Part shown: piece after piece, positions 1-7,419 of the stretch
How the letters are laid out: the number at the start of each line of letters is the position of its first letter
How positions within the stretch are numbered: position 1 is the stretch's first letter
Assembly (NCBI GenBank): GCA_965370045.1
Contig: CBDUSI010000126.1
Location: 1-12,530, forward strand
DNA from: CAZONU01 sp965370045
GTDB taxonomy: Bacteria > Planctomycetota > SZUA-567 > JAKLDR01
DNA: 12,530 nt
Direction: 5' to 3'
Notes under the pieces: model-generated
Database searches by the model: none
What the model was told of the DNA's origin: nothing
The model's input: the letters and a program-made list of their open reading frames with translations, nothing else
Program-made: the position numbers and the translations under genes

Positions 1-11
1 GTGATTTCCTA

Positions 12-134
12 ATGGCAAAGAAGAAGAAAGCCAAGAAGAAGGCGACCAAGAAAAAGAAGGTCGTGAAGAAGAAGAAGAAGGCCACGAAGAAAAAGAAGGT
101 CGCCAAGAAAAAGGTCGCCAAGAAGAAGAAGTAG
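12..134 (+). CDS. Lysine-rich 40-residue basic protein
   Basis: ATG at 12 opens a 40-codon frame ending in TAG at 132-134. Of 40 residues, 27 are Lys; the rest are Ala, Val, Thr and the initiator Met. The pattern is blocks of three to five Lys separated by AT, VV, VA or A, with an A-T-K4-V unit at residues 11-17 and again at 24-30. It has no hydrophobic segment or recognisable fold. This composition resembles histone-H1-like tails and other small nucleic-acid-binding basic proteins of bacteria, so a nucleoid or RNA-binding role is a guess from composition only. The frame is also open upstream to the window edge (codons GAT TTC CTA), so the true start may lie outside. A TAA at 10-12 in another frame overlaps the ATG (TAATG) and could be the end of an upstream gene. 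A strong terminator follows 22 bases after the stop, which supports a real transcribed unit. Confidence 0.6.
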   Translation: MAKKKKAKKKATKKKKVVKKKKKATKKKKVAKKKVAKKKK

Positions 135-156
135 TACCAACCGCGAGATTCTTCTA

Positions 157-192
157 GCCCGCCGGGTAGGCCACCCGGCGGGCTTCTTTTTT
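157..192 (+). terminator. Intrinsic terminator after the lysine-rich gene
   Basis: A perfect 11-bp GC-rich inverted repeat (157-167 pairs with 173-183) with a 5-nt loop (168-172) is followed by a T-rich run at 184-192 (TTCTTTTTT). This is a standard Rho-independent terminator. It separates the lysine-rich gene from the prfB cluster. Confidence 0.92.
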
Positions 193-217
193 GGGTCGCC
201 CCGCCGCCTATTTCTGC

Positions 218-246
218 TTGTTCACTCCCGGGGGCCGGGCTATAAT
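218..246 (+). promoter_or_regulatory. Sigma70-like promoter for the prfB cluster
   Basis: A perfect TATAAT at 241-246 lies 17 bases after TTGTTC at 218-223, which matches the first three positions of the -35 consensus. It sits 43 bases upstream of the prfB ATG, directly after the terminator, where a new transcription unit must begin. The -10 is convincing; the -35 is only fair. Confidence 0.65.
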
Positions 247-289
247 CCCCGCGAACCAGACCGGGACAGCATCTTTACGGGAAGCGAAC

Positions 290-1454
290 ATGGCACAGGT
301 CGATGAAATCCGCCGCCAGCTTGAAACCAGCTCCGCCCGACTCGGGGAGCTGAGGGGGTCTCTTTGACCTCGAAACCAAGCGCGCGCGACTGACCGACCT
401 GGAGACCCAGATAAACCAGCCCGATTTCTGGCAGACCGCGCCGGACCGCGAGTCCGTCCTCCGGGAGCTGAGCGCCCTGAAGGACCAGGTCGGCCTTCAG
501 GACGACTTCGAGCGGCGCCTGGCTGACATCGGCGAGCTCCTGGAGCTGGCCGATTCCGAGGAAGACGCGGCGGTCCTGGACGAGCTGGCCGTCGACGCCG
601 GGCGGCTCGACGCCGACCTGAGCAAGCTCGAGACCAAGCTGCTTTTCTCCGGGGAACATGACGGGCAGGACGCCTACCTCTCAGTGCACGCCGGCGCGGG
701 GGGCACCGAGAGCTGCGACTGGGCGGCGATGCTGCTCAGGATGTACACCCGCTTCCTGGAGGCCAAGAAGTTCAAGCTGCGCATCGTCGACGCGCTGGAG
801 GGCGAGCAGGCCGGCCTGCGCGGGGCCACCGCGGAGGTCTCCGGCAGGGGGGCCTACGGCTGGCTGCGCTCGGAGATCGGCGTGCACCGCCTGGTGCGCA
901 TCTCGCCGTTCGACCAGGCCAAGCGCCGGCACACCAGCTTCGCCTCCGTGGAGGTCGTCCCGGTCATCGCTGACGTCGGTGAGGTCCAGATCGATCCCAA
1001 GGACCTCCGGGTCGACACCTTCCGCGCCGGGGGCAAGGGCGGCCAGAACGTCAACAAGGTGGAGACCGCCGTGCGCCTCACCCACCTGCCCACCAACATC
1101 GTGGCGGCCTGCCAGAGCGAGCGGTCCCAGCACCAGAACCGCATGACCGCCATGAAGATGCTGGCCTCCCGGCTTCAGAAGCGCGCCGAGGACCAGCGCG
1201 TCGCCGAGCTCCAGAAGCTGGCCGGGACCAAGCTGGGCATCGACTTCGGCAGTCAGATCCGCAGCTACGTGCTGCAGCCCTACCAGATGGTCAAGGACCA
1301 CCGCACCGACTGCGAGACCGGCAACGCCGGGGGCGTCCTGGACGGGGGGCTAGGGCCTTTCGTGGAGGCCTACCTGCGCTGGCAGCTGGCCCGGCGCTCG
1401 GCGGCGCGCGGCGGGGGAGAGAAGAAGAAATCCAAGGGTGCCAAGGGGAAATAG
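290..1454 (+). CDS. prfB: Peptide chain release factor 2 (RF2), programmed +1 frameshift
   Basis: RF2 recognises UGA and UAA in the ribosomal A site and triggers peptide release. The gene is in two frames: 25 codons at 290-364 end at an in-frame TGA (365-367), and skipping T365 continues at 366 to the TAG at 1452-1454, giving 387 residues. The stop-recognition tripeptide SPF falls at residues 205-207 and the catalytic GGQ at 250-252, the same numbers as in E. coli RF2 from memory, so the N-terminal part aligns almost without gaps. The region before GGQ carries the family block GAGGTES (about residues 130-136). The C-terminus has an extra basic tail rich in Lys, Gly and Ser (about residues 368-387) that E. 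coli RF2 lacks. A frame beginning at an internal ATG (684) is open but would lack the N-terminal domain. The SD is weak (GGGAAG around 279-284). glyA follows after 30 bases. Confidence 0.97.
353..368 (+). promoter_or_regulatory. RF2 autoregulatory +1 frameshift site
   Basis: The string reads AGG GGG TCT CTT TGA C. AGGGGG (353-358) is the internal Shine-Dalgarno-like stimulator, CTT (362-364) the slippery codon, and TGA C (365-368) the poorly terminating RF2-specific stop. Spacing matches the well-known E. coli prfB element; only the codon before CTT differs (TCT here, TAT in E. coli). When RF2 is scarce the ribosome slips +1 and makes full-length RF2. When it is abundant, termination gives a 25-residue peptide. 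Confidence 0.97.
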
Positions 1455-1484
1455 CCCCGAACCCGGCGGGAAAGGAACGGAGCA

Positions 1485-2798
1485 GTGCTCAACAGATTGC
1501 GCAAGATAGACCCGGACATCTACGAGGCGATTCGCAACGAGGTCCGGCGGCAACAGGTGAACCTCGAGCTCATCGCCAGCGAGAACTTCGTCTCCCAGGC
1601 GGTGCTGGAGGCCATGGGCTCGGTGCTCACCAACAAGTACGCCGAGGGCTACCCCGGCGCCCGCTACTACTGCGGGTGCGAGTGGGTGGACCAGTGCGAG
1701 CGCCTGGCCATCGAGCGCGCCAAGCAGATATTTGGCTACGACCACGCCAACGTCCAGGCCCACTCCGGCACCCAGGCCAACATGGCCGCCTACATGGCCC
1801 TGCTGGAGCGCGGCGACACCATCCTAGCCATGGACCTGCGCCAGGGCGGGCACCTCTCGCATGGCTACAGCAAGAACTTCTCCGGGCAGTACTACAACGC
1901 GGTCAACTACGGGGTTAACCCCGAGACCGGCCGGATAGACATCGACGAGGTCCGCGCGCTGGCCAAGGAGCACAAGCCCAAGATAATCGTTGCGGGGGCC
2001 AGCGCCTACCCGCGGGCCATCGACTTCGCGGCCTTCGGCGAGGTGGCCCGAGAGGTCGGCGCGCTGCTCATGGCGGACCTGGCCCACATAGCCGGGCTGG
2101 TCGCCGCGGGCCTGCACCCCTCGCCCCAGGGCCACGCCCAGGTGACCACCACCACCACCCACAAGACCATGCGCGGCCCGCGCGGGGCGATCATCCTCTG
2201 CGACGCCGAGCACGCCAAGAAGATTGACGCGGCGGTCTTCCCCGGGCTGCAGGGCGGCCCGCTGATGCACGTGATCGCCGCCAAGGCGGTGGCTCTCAAG
2301 GAGGCGCTCTCCCCCGGCTTCAAGACCTACCAGGGGCGCATCGTCGAGAACGCCCGGACCCTGGCCGCGGGCCTGGCCAAGCGCGGCTATAATCTGGTCA
2401 CCGGCGGCACCGACAACCACATGCTGCTGATCGACCTGCGCGGCAAGGGCATCACCGGCAAGGCGGCCAGCGGCGCCCTGGAGAAGGCCGGGCTGACCAC
2501 CAACAAGAATCCGGTGCCCGGCGACCCCAAACCCCCGGCGGTGACCAGCGGAATCCGCTTGGGCACCCCCGCGGTGACCACCCGGGGCATGGGCCCGGAG
2601 GAAATGGACCTGATCGCCGAGCTGATCGACCGGGTGCTCTCGGCGCCGGAAGACCGCCGGGTGCGCAAGTACGTTCGCGAACAAACTCTGGACTTATGCG
2701 ACACCTTTCCTATATACTCGGGGCTGCTCCGGCGGCTCTACGAGCAGGACCGGGACACCTACGAGCTGGACTCGGGAGACTTCGTGTCCAACCCGTAG
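1485..2798 (+). CDS. glyA: Serine hydroxymethyltransferase
   Basis: This cytosolic PLP enzyme interconverts serine plus tetrahydrofolate with glycine plus 5,10-methylene-tetrahydrofolate, the main source of one-carbon units. It has 437 residues, slightly longer than the ~417 of E. coli GlyA. Visible signatures are ELIASENFVS near residue 30, the NKYAEGYPGARYY block, the PHSGTQAN-like HSGTQAN, the PLP-lysine motif TTTTTHKTMRGPRG with the Schiff-base Lys at 227, TGGTDNHMLLIDL, and GIRLGTPAVTTRG near the C-terminus. It starts at GTG 1485 with AAAGGA (1471-1476) eight bases upstream; the N-terminus LNRLRKIDPDIYEAI fits the family. One oddity: the usual RYYGGCEYVD reads RYYCGCEWVD. It probably shares a transcript with prfB, 30 bases upstream. 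It ends in TAG. Confidence 0.98.
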   Translation: MLNRLRKIDPDIYEAIRNEVRRQQVNLELIASENFVSQAVLEAMGSVLTNKYAEGYPGARYYCGCEWVDQCERLAIERAKQIFGYDHANVQAHSGTQANMAAYMALLERGDTILAMDLRQGGHLSHGYSKNFSGQYYNAVNYGVNPETGRIDIDEVRALAKEHKPKIIVAGASAYPRAIDFAAFGEVAREVGALLMADLAHIAGLVAAGLHPSPQGHAQVTTTTTHKTMRGPRGAIILCDAEHAKKIDAAVFPGLQGGPLMHVIAAKAVALKEALSPGFKTYQGRIVENARTLAAGLAKRGYNLVTGGTDNHMLLIDLRGKGITGKAASGALEKAGLTTNKNPVPGDPKPPAVTSGIRLGTPAVTTRGMGPEEMDLIAELIDRVLSAPEDRRVRKYVREQTLDLCDTFPIYSGLLRRLYEQDRDTYELDSGDFVSNP

Positions 2799-2858
2799 GG
2801 GGCGGGGCGGGCGTCCGCGGAGGGAATCTAGGCGGAGGGGGTTTAGGAGGCACGGGTT

Positions 2859-3386
2859 ATGAATCTCAGACGTCGCGCGTTGCTGGCGCTGCTGTCCGGC
2901 GTACTCGTCGGGGCCGGCTGCCAGATGGCCTACTACCGGAACCCCGAGGCCGACCGGAATATCCGGCGGGTGGAGAGCGGCTACCACCGGATCAGGACCG
3001 CGCCCATCGTCACGGTCAACGCCGAGAAGCAGCTCTACGCGCCCGGCGACCCGGTGCGGGTCACCGTGCGCATTGTGGCCCCCTCCGAGGAGAAGTCCCT
3101 GGACACCTACCTGCCCATCCGCGGCCGCATCCGCGTTAAGCGCGACCGGTCCGTGTTCGACCTGGCGCCGCTGCCCGGGGCCAACAAAGATGCCTGGGCC
3201 AAGCTGATTCTGGACAACCGGCGCCAGCGCACGCGCAGCTTCACGGTGACGGTTAATAAAGTATTCCTCATGCGCCGCTCCGGCTGGTACGCCATCTGGT
3301 GGGAGGGCACCGACGACACCGGCCGCAGGATGCGCAGCGTCGAGGCCTACGTGCAGGTGACCGCGGCGTCCCGGAGAGCCCGGTAG
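2859..3386 (+). CDS. Small putative lipoprotein, function unknown
   Basis: 175 residues. The N-terminus has three Arg (4-6), a hydrophobic stretch (7-19) and Cys21 in the context VGAGC. This looks like a type II signal peptide, although Gly at -3 is a weak lipobox. The mature part begins QMAYYRNPEADRNIRR, then shows alternating beta-strand patterns with a PGDPVRVTVRIV stretch (about residues 65-76) typical of Ig-like or bacterial cell-surface beta-sandwich domains, ending in EAYVQVTAASRRAR. No catalytic motif is seen. The start is well supported by AGGAGG at 2845-2850, eight bases before ATG. It lies 60 bases after glyA and 22 bases before hemW on the same strand, so cotranscription is likely without implying a shared function. 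An envelope-anchored protein of an unnamed family is the safest call. Confidence 0.85.
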   Translation: MNLRRRALLALLSGVLVGAGCQMAYYRNPEADRNIRRVESGYHRIRTAPIVTVNAEKQLYAPGDPVRVTVRIVAPSEEKSLDTYLPIRGRIRVKRDRSVFDLAPLPGANKDAWAKLILDNRRQRTRSFTVTVNKVFLMRRSGWYAIWWEGTDDTGRRMRSVEAYVQVTAASRRAR

Positions 3387-3408
3387 CTCCCCGGCCGCGG
3401 GCGACGCG

Positions 3409-4536
3409 ATGCCCGGGCTTTACCTGCACGTCCCCTTCTGCCGGGCGCGCTGCGGCTACTGCGCCTTCGCCTCCTCCGTCTACGAGCCGGCCCGCGCCGA
3501 CCGCTACCTGGCGGCCCTGGGGCGCGAGGCCGGGCTCCGGGGCGCGCTCGCAGCGGAGCTGGCCCCCGACACGCTTTACGTGGGCGGGGGCACGCCCAGC
3601 TCGCTCTCTCCCGACCAGCTTCGGCGCCTGGGAGAGGTGATCGCCGGCCTCGGTGTTCTGCCCGGCGTGGAAGAGATGAGCGCGGAGGCCAACCCCGGCT
3701 CGGCCGATCCCCGCCGGCTGGCGGTCCTGCGGGAGTTCGGCTTCGGGCGGCTGTCGCTGGGGGCGCAGTCCTTCGACGACGCGGAGCTGTCCCTCCTGGG
3801 CCGGAGCCACCGGGCCGGCGAGATACCCGAGGCCGTCGGCGCCGCGCGGAAGGCGGGCTTCGATTCGCTGAGCCTGGACCTCATCTTCGGCCTGCCGGGC
3901 CAGACCCCGGAGGGCTTCCGGACTTCACTGAAAAAGGCGCTGGAACTGGAGCCCGAGGGCATCTCGCTCTACGGCCTGACCTACGAGCCGGGAACTCCCC
4001 TGACCCGCGAGCTCGACGCCGGGAGGCTGACCCCCGCCGGCGAGGAGGCCGAGCGCGAGATGTACCTGGCCGCGGTCGAGGAGCTGCTCGGCGCCGGCTA
4101 CCGCCATTACGAGATAGCCAACTTCGCCCGTCCGGGCGCGGAGTGCCGCCACAACCTCAATTACTGGACGGGCGGGGAGTACCTGGGCCTGGGCGCGGGG
4201 GCCTTCTCGTACCTCGGCGGCGAGCGCCGGGGCAACGCCGGGGACGTCGAGGACTACTGCGCGCGCGCCGAAGCCGGCCGCGATCTCACTGAGACCAGCG
4301 AGCGCCTGGCGCCCGAGAAGAGCGCCCGCGAGGCGCTGATGCTCGGCCTGCGACTGGTTGACGGCGTGGAGCTTGCTGAGTTCGAGGCCCGCACGGGATT
4401 CGACGCCGTCGCACTTTTCGGGGATTCTTTCGACATGCACCGCTCCGCCGGGCGTCTAGAGGTTGAGGAAGGCCACCTGCGGCTCACGCTGGAGGGGATT
4501 CTGGTGGCCAACCGGGTAATGGCCGACTTCATTTAG
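3409..4536 (+). CDS. hemW: HemW-like radical SAM heme chaperone
   Basis: 375 residues, close to E. coli HemW (about 378). The 4Fe-4S/SAM motif is at the very N-terminus: C11-RAR-C15-GY-C18, followed by AF. Coproporphyrinogen oxidase HemN has a fourth Cys two residues later (CxxxCxxCxC); its absence here points to HemW, long annotated as an oxygen-independent coproporphyrinogen oxidase but known in other bacteria to bind heme and deliver it to respiratory enzymes. Further family marks are GGGTPSSL (about 59-66), SAEANPG, GAQSFDD, DLIFGLPGQT, YRHYEIANFARPG and the HNLNYW..GEYLGLGAGA block, with a HemN C-terminal domain after that. No strong SD is visible. Start 3409 is favoured because it places LYLHVPFC at the usual position. 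The TAG stop is in the same frame as the next gene, only three codons before its ATG. Confidence 0.93.
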   Translation: MPGLYLHVPFCRARCGYCAFASSVYEPARADRYLAALGREAGLRGALAAELAPDTLYVGGGTPSSLSPDQLRRLGEVIAGLGVLPGVEEMSAEANPGSADPRRLAVLREFGFGRLSLGAQSFDDAELSLLGRSHRAGEIPEAVGAARKAGFDSLSLDLIFGLPGQTPEGFRTSLKKALELEPEGISLYGLTYEPGTPLTRELDAGRLTPAGEEAEREMYLAAVEELLGAGYRHYEIANFARPGAECRHNLNYWTGGEYLGLGAGAFSYLGGERRGNAGDVEDYCARAEAGRDLTETSERLAPEKSAREALMLGLRLVDGVELAEFEARTGFDAVALFGDSFDMHRSAGRLEVEEGHLRLTLEGILVANRVMADFI

Positions 4537-4545
4537 GTCCTGACG

Positions 4546-6318
4546 ATGTCAATCAGCGCACTGGCAGCACTGGGAATCATGGTGGTGGCCGCGGCTCCCG
4601 CGCCCCGGCCCGGCACTCTGGTGGTCGAGCTTCGCGAGCTTGAGACTCGCAAGCCGGCCGCGGCGCTGGTGCGGGTTACTTCGGGTGGGAAGAGCTACGG
4701 CCCCGCGAACAAAGCCGGCGTCTTCGTGCTGGAGGGCCGGATCACCCTCAAGCTGCCCCCGGCGCGCTACCGGCTGCGGGTCGACGCCGGGCGCCGCCGG
4801 CTGCCTTACGATAAGAACGTGGAGATGTTCTCCGGCGAGACTGCCACGCGGGTTATCCTGATCAAGCGCTCGCCGCACCTGGACTTCGCGCGCTCCGGCT
4901 GGCTGGCCGTCGACCCGCTCTTCTCGTCGGGAGCGCGCCCGCCGGGCGAGGCGGTCAAGGCCGCCCGCGCCGTGGGGCTCGACGCGCTGGGCCTTGATCG
5001 CCTTGACGAGACGGCCGCCAAGAAGCTGCGCCGCGAGTTTCCGGTCTTCGGCTGGCGAATCAGGAACGACCTGCGCTTCGGCTCGAGGGGCGGCTTCGAT
5101 CCGCTGTGGCGGATGCCCCGTCCGGGCGCGCGCCGCGGCGCGGCTCTGGAGCGCATGGGGACCGCAAGCTTCGGCTTCTACTCGGACTGCGGCCGGCCGC
5201 GCAGGTTCAACCCCTGGCGGACCGCGGTTCCCTGGCGGCCGGAGCTGGGCCGCTTCTACGACCTCCTGGCCTCGCGACCGCTGGCCACGCGCGGGCTGGC
5301 TCCGCGGATGTACTACCGGCTGGCCGCGGGCGCGCCGGTCGGCGGCTTCGAGCTGGACGGCTCGGAAAGCGCCGAGAGGCTCTGGTTCGCGCTCTTGAAG
5401 CAGGGCTACAGGATTCCGGCCGTCGCCGGCTCTCACGGGCGGCTCTCCAGCGGGGACCGGCCCGAGCCGCGCATGCTGGTCAGGCTGTACCCCCGCCCGG
5501 CTCGCGATTGGCCGGCGGGTGACTGGCTGCTGCGCAGCATGGCTTCGGGGGCCAGCACGATCTCCTTCGGGCCCTTTTGTTTTCTGTCCATCGACGGCGC
5601 GGAGAGTGGCCGCGAGCTGCCCACCATCGAGAAGGACCGCACTCTGGCCGTCCGGGCATACGCCAGCACCGACCGCCGCGCGGAGATCACCCGCGTGGAG
5701 ATCTACCGGGACGGGAAGCTCTTTCGCAGGGTGGACCCGCCCGCCGAGCGGACCGGCTTCACGCTGGAAATCAAGATACGCCAGGAGGAGCCCGCCTGGT
5801 TCGTGGCCAAGTGCTACCAGGGGGTCCGCAGGCGGCGCGGCGGGGGCTACGTCGGGGCCATGACCACGGCCATCACCAACCCGGTGTGGATCGAGCCCAC
5901 CACTTACAGCACCCGGCCCAAGCCGGTGAAGACCAGGCTCAGGTGCAAGGTGGTCGACGCCGAGACGGGCAAGCCGGTCAGGAAGGTGCTGGTCAGTGGT
6001 TTCTACTGCGACAAGTCAGCCGCGATTTCCGGCCTGATCGGCGCACGCCGCTCTCTCCTTTCTCAGTGCCCCACTGGCAGCTTCGAAGCAACTCTCCGCC
6101 CACAGACCAGGATCAAGTTCAGTGCGGAAGGGTATGAAACCGAGAGCGTGGAACTCTTCCAGGCTTTGGGCGTCACCGACTTCGCCCGCAAGTACGCGGC
6201 AATGGACCCGGAGGAGGCGCTGAAGAAGCTCTCCGACCCATTGACCATGGAGATGCTCCGCCGCTCGATGCGCCACTGCGAGATCACCGTCCGGCTGCGC
6301 CGGGAGAAGAGCAAGTAG
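4546..6318 (+). CDS. Secreted CehA/McbA-like PHP-fold protein, metal ligands lost
   Basis: 590 residues. Residues 1-19 form a short hydrophobic, Ala-rich signal-like segment with no basic n-region. Residues 23-112 look like a carboxypeptidase-regulatory-type beta domain. Next comes the layout of the CehA/McbA PHP-hydrolase family: GWLAVDPLF (118-126) where family members have GW..D.HVH, GLDALGLDRLDE (144-155) in place of ..LTDHN, AVAGSHG (292-298) in place of GGSDAH, then the family's SISFGPFCFLSIDG-type block (about 337-350, here STISFGPF) and an Ig-like segment with RVEIYRDGKLFRRV. A second regulatory-like domain starts at VVDAETGKPV (469-478). The metal-binding His/Asp positions are replaced, so hydrolase activity is unlikely and a binding or structural role outside the membrane is inferred. 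No strong SD is visible. It starts 9 bases after hemW. Confidence 0.75.
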   Translation: MSISALAALGIMVVAAAPAPRPGTLVVELRELETRKPAAALVRVTSGGKSYGPANKAGVFVLEGRITLKLPPARYRLRVDAGRRRLPYDKNVEMFSGETATRVILIKRSPHLDFARSGWLAVDPLFSSGARPPGEAVKAARAVGLDALGLDRLDETAAKKLRREFPVFGWRIRNDLRFGSRGGFDPLWRMPRPGARRGAALERMGTASFGFYSDCGRPRRFNPWRTAVPWRPELGRFYDLLASRPLATRGLAPRMYYRLAAGAPVGGFELDGSESAERLWFALLKQGYRIPAVAGSHGRLSSGDRPEPRMLVRLYPRPARDWPAGDWLLRSMASGASTISFGPFCFLSIDGAESGRELPTIEKDRTLAVRAYASTDRRAEITRVEIYRDGKLFRRVDPPAERTGFTLEIKIRQEEPAWFVAKCYQGVRRRRGGGYVGAMTTAITNPVWIEPTTYSTRPKPVKTRLRCKVVDAETGKPVRKVLVSGFYCDKSAAISGLIGARRSLLSQCPTGSFEATLRPQTRIKFSAEGYETESVELFQALGVTDFARKYAAMDPEEALKKLSDPLTMEMLRRSMRHCEITVRLRREKSK

Positions 6319-6350
6319 CTTCCGCGAGCCGCGGCGGCGGCCTTTTCCTG

Positions 6351-6379
6351 TTGCGTCCCGGTCGAGAATGCGCTAAATT
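6351..6379 (+). promoter_or_regulatory. Candidate promoter for the deoxyhypusine-synthase-like gene
   Basis: TTGCGT (6351-6356) and TAAATT (6374-6379) are exactly 17 bases apart, in the only gap above 100 bases between plus-strand genes here (6319-6441). The matches to consensus are 3/6 and 4/6, so this is plausible but weak. I see no terminator with a T-run behind the preceding gene. Confidence 0.35.
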
Positions 6380-6441
6380 GCCTGTGGCGCGGCTCTCGCC
6401 TGCCAAAACCCCGCTCTCGCCCGCAGAGAAAGGAGCGCTCC

Positions 6442-7410
6442 ATGTCGACGGTCAGTACCTTCATGGAGAAGCATTTCAAGCATTTCAACGCTCGCGAAAC
6501 CCTGGCTGCGGCCAAGGCCTACCGGGAGCTCCTGGCCGGCGGCGGGCAGATGTTCGTGACCCTGGCCGGGGCGATGAGCACCGGGGAGCTGGGCATTTCC
6601 CTGGCCGAGATGATCCGGCAGGACAAGGTCCACGCGATCTGCTGCACGGCGGCCAATCTCGAGGAGGACGTTTTCAACCTTTACGACCAGAACAGGTACC
6701 ACCAGGTGCCCGAGTATCGCGACCTGCGGCCCACCGACGAGAAGGATCTGCGCGACCGGGCCCTCAACCGGGTGACCGACGTGTGCATCCCCGAGGAGAG
6801 CATGCTCTGGGCCGACTCCATACTCCTGGAGATGTGGGACCGGGCCGCCCGGGAGAAGGAGCCCAGGTTCCCCTACGAATACATGTACGAACTGCTCGAC
6901 CACCCCAAGACCCGGGACAGGAACGACGTGCCGGTGGAGAACTCCTGGGTTGTCGCCGCCAAGCAGAAGAACCTCCCGATCTTCAGCCCCGGCTGGGAGG
7001 ACTCCACGCTGGGCAACATGTTCGCCGCCAAGGTTATGGACGGCAAGATAGCCGGCCACGGGGCCATTCGCAGCGGCACCGAGCAGATGGAAATGCTGGC
7101 CGGCTGGTACCAGGAGCGCGCCAGCGGAGGGGTTCCGGTGGGCTTCTTCCAGATCGGCGGCGGCATCGCCGGGGACTTCGCCATATGCGTGGTGCCCATG
7201 CTTCGGCAGGACTGCAAGCGGGAGGTCCCCTACTGGGCCTACTTCTGCCAGATATCCGACTCCACCACCAGCTACGGGTCTTACTCAGGTGCGGTGCCCA
7301 ACGAGAAGATCACCTGGCACAAGCTGGAGGTGGACACTCCCAAGTTCGTCATCGAGTCGGACGCCAGCATCGTCGCCCCGCTGATATTCGCATACGTGCT
7401 GGGCGAGTAG
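6442..7410 (+). CDS. Deoxyhypusine-synthase-like enzyme
   Basis: 322 residues of the deoxyhypusine synthase fold (NAD-dependent aminobutyl transfer from spermidine). It matches the bacterial branch: CTAANLEEDVFNLYD (about 71-85), RVTDVCIPEE, LPIFSPGWEDSTLGN, GFFQIGGGIAGDFAICVVPM, the block QISDSTTSYGSYSGAVPNEK, and WHKLEVDTP with Lys294 at the place of the catalytic Lys of human DHS (W-G-K). The C-terminus IVAPLIFAYVLG is also typical. The start at 6442 has AGGAG (6431-6435) six bases upstream. Bacteria lack eIF5A, and some bacterial members of this fold act as homospermidine synthases, so a polyamine aminobutyl-transferase role is the likeliest function; the acceptor is unknown. It stands alone, 124 bases after the previous gene, and converges with the CPBP gene with 9 bases between stops. 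Confidence 0.92.
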   Translation: MSTVSTFMEKHFKHFNARETLAAAKAYRELLAGGGQMFVTLAGAMSTGELGISLAEMIRQDKVHAICCTAANLEEDVFNLYDQNRYHQVPEYRDLRPTDEKDLRDRALNRVTDVCIPEESMLWADSILLEMWDRAAREKEPRFPYEYMYELLDHPKTRDRNDVPVENSWVVAAKQKNLPIFSPGWEDSTLGNMFAAKVMDGKIAGHGAIRSGTEQMEMLAGWYQERASGGVPVGFFQIGGGIAGDFAICVVPMLRQDCKREVPYWAYFCQISDSTTSYGSYSGAVPNEKITWHKLEVDTPKFVIESDASIVAPLIFAYVLGE

Positions 7411-7419
7411 GGCTGGCCG

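Noticed and set aside
12..134. Lysine-rich peptide as a substrate of the deoxyhypusine-synthase-like enzyme
   Set aside because: The genes are 6 kb apart, no eIF5A-like hypusine-loop motif is present, and high lysine content alone is no evidence.
365..367. TGA as a reassigned sense codon
   Set aside because: The TGA in prfB is the known frameshift stop, menA and pyrK end in TGA, and no recognised gene carries another in-frame TGA.
1824..2684. Minus-strand open frame opposite glyA
   Set aside because: It is the shadow of a highly conserved SHMT gene and shows no motifs of its own.
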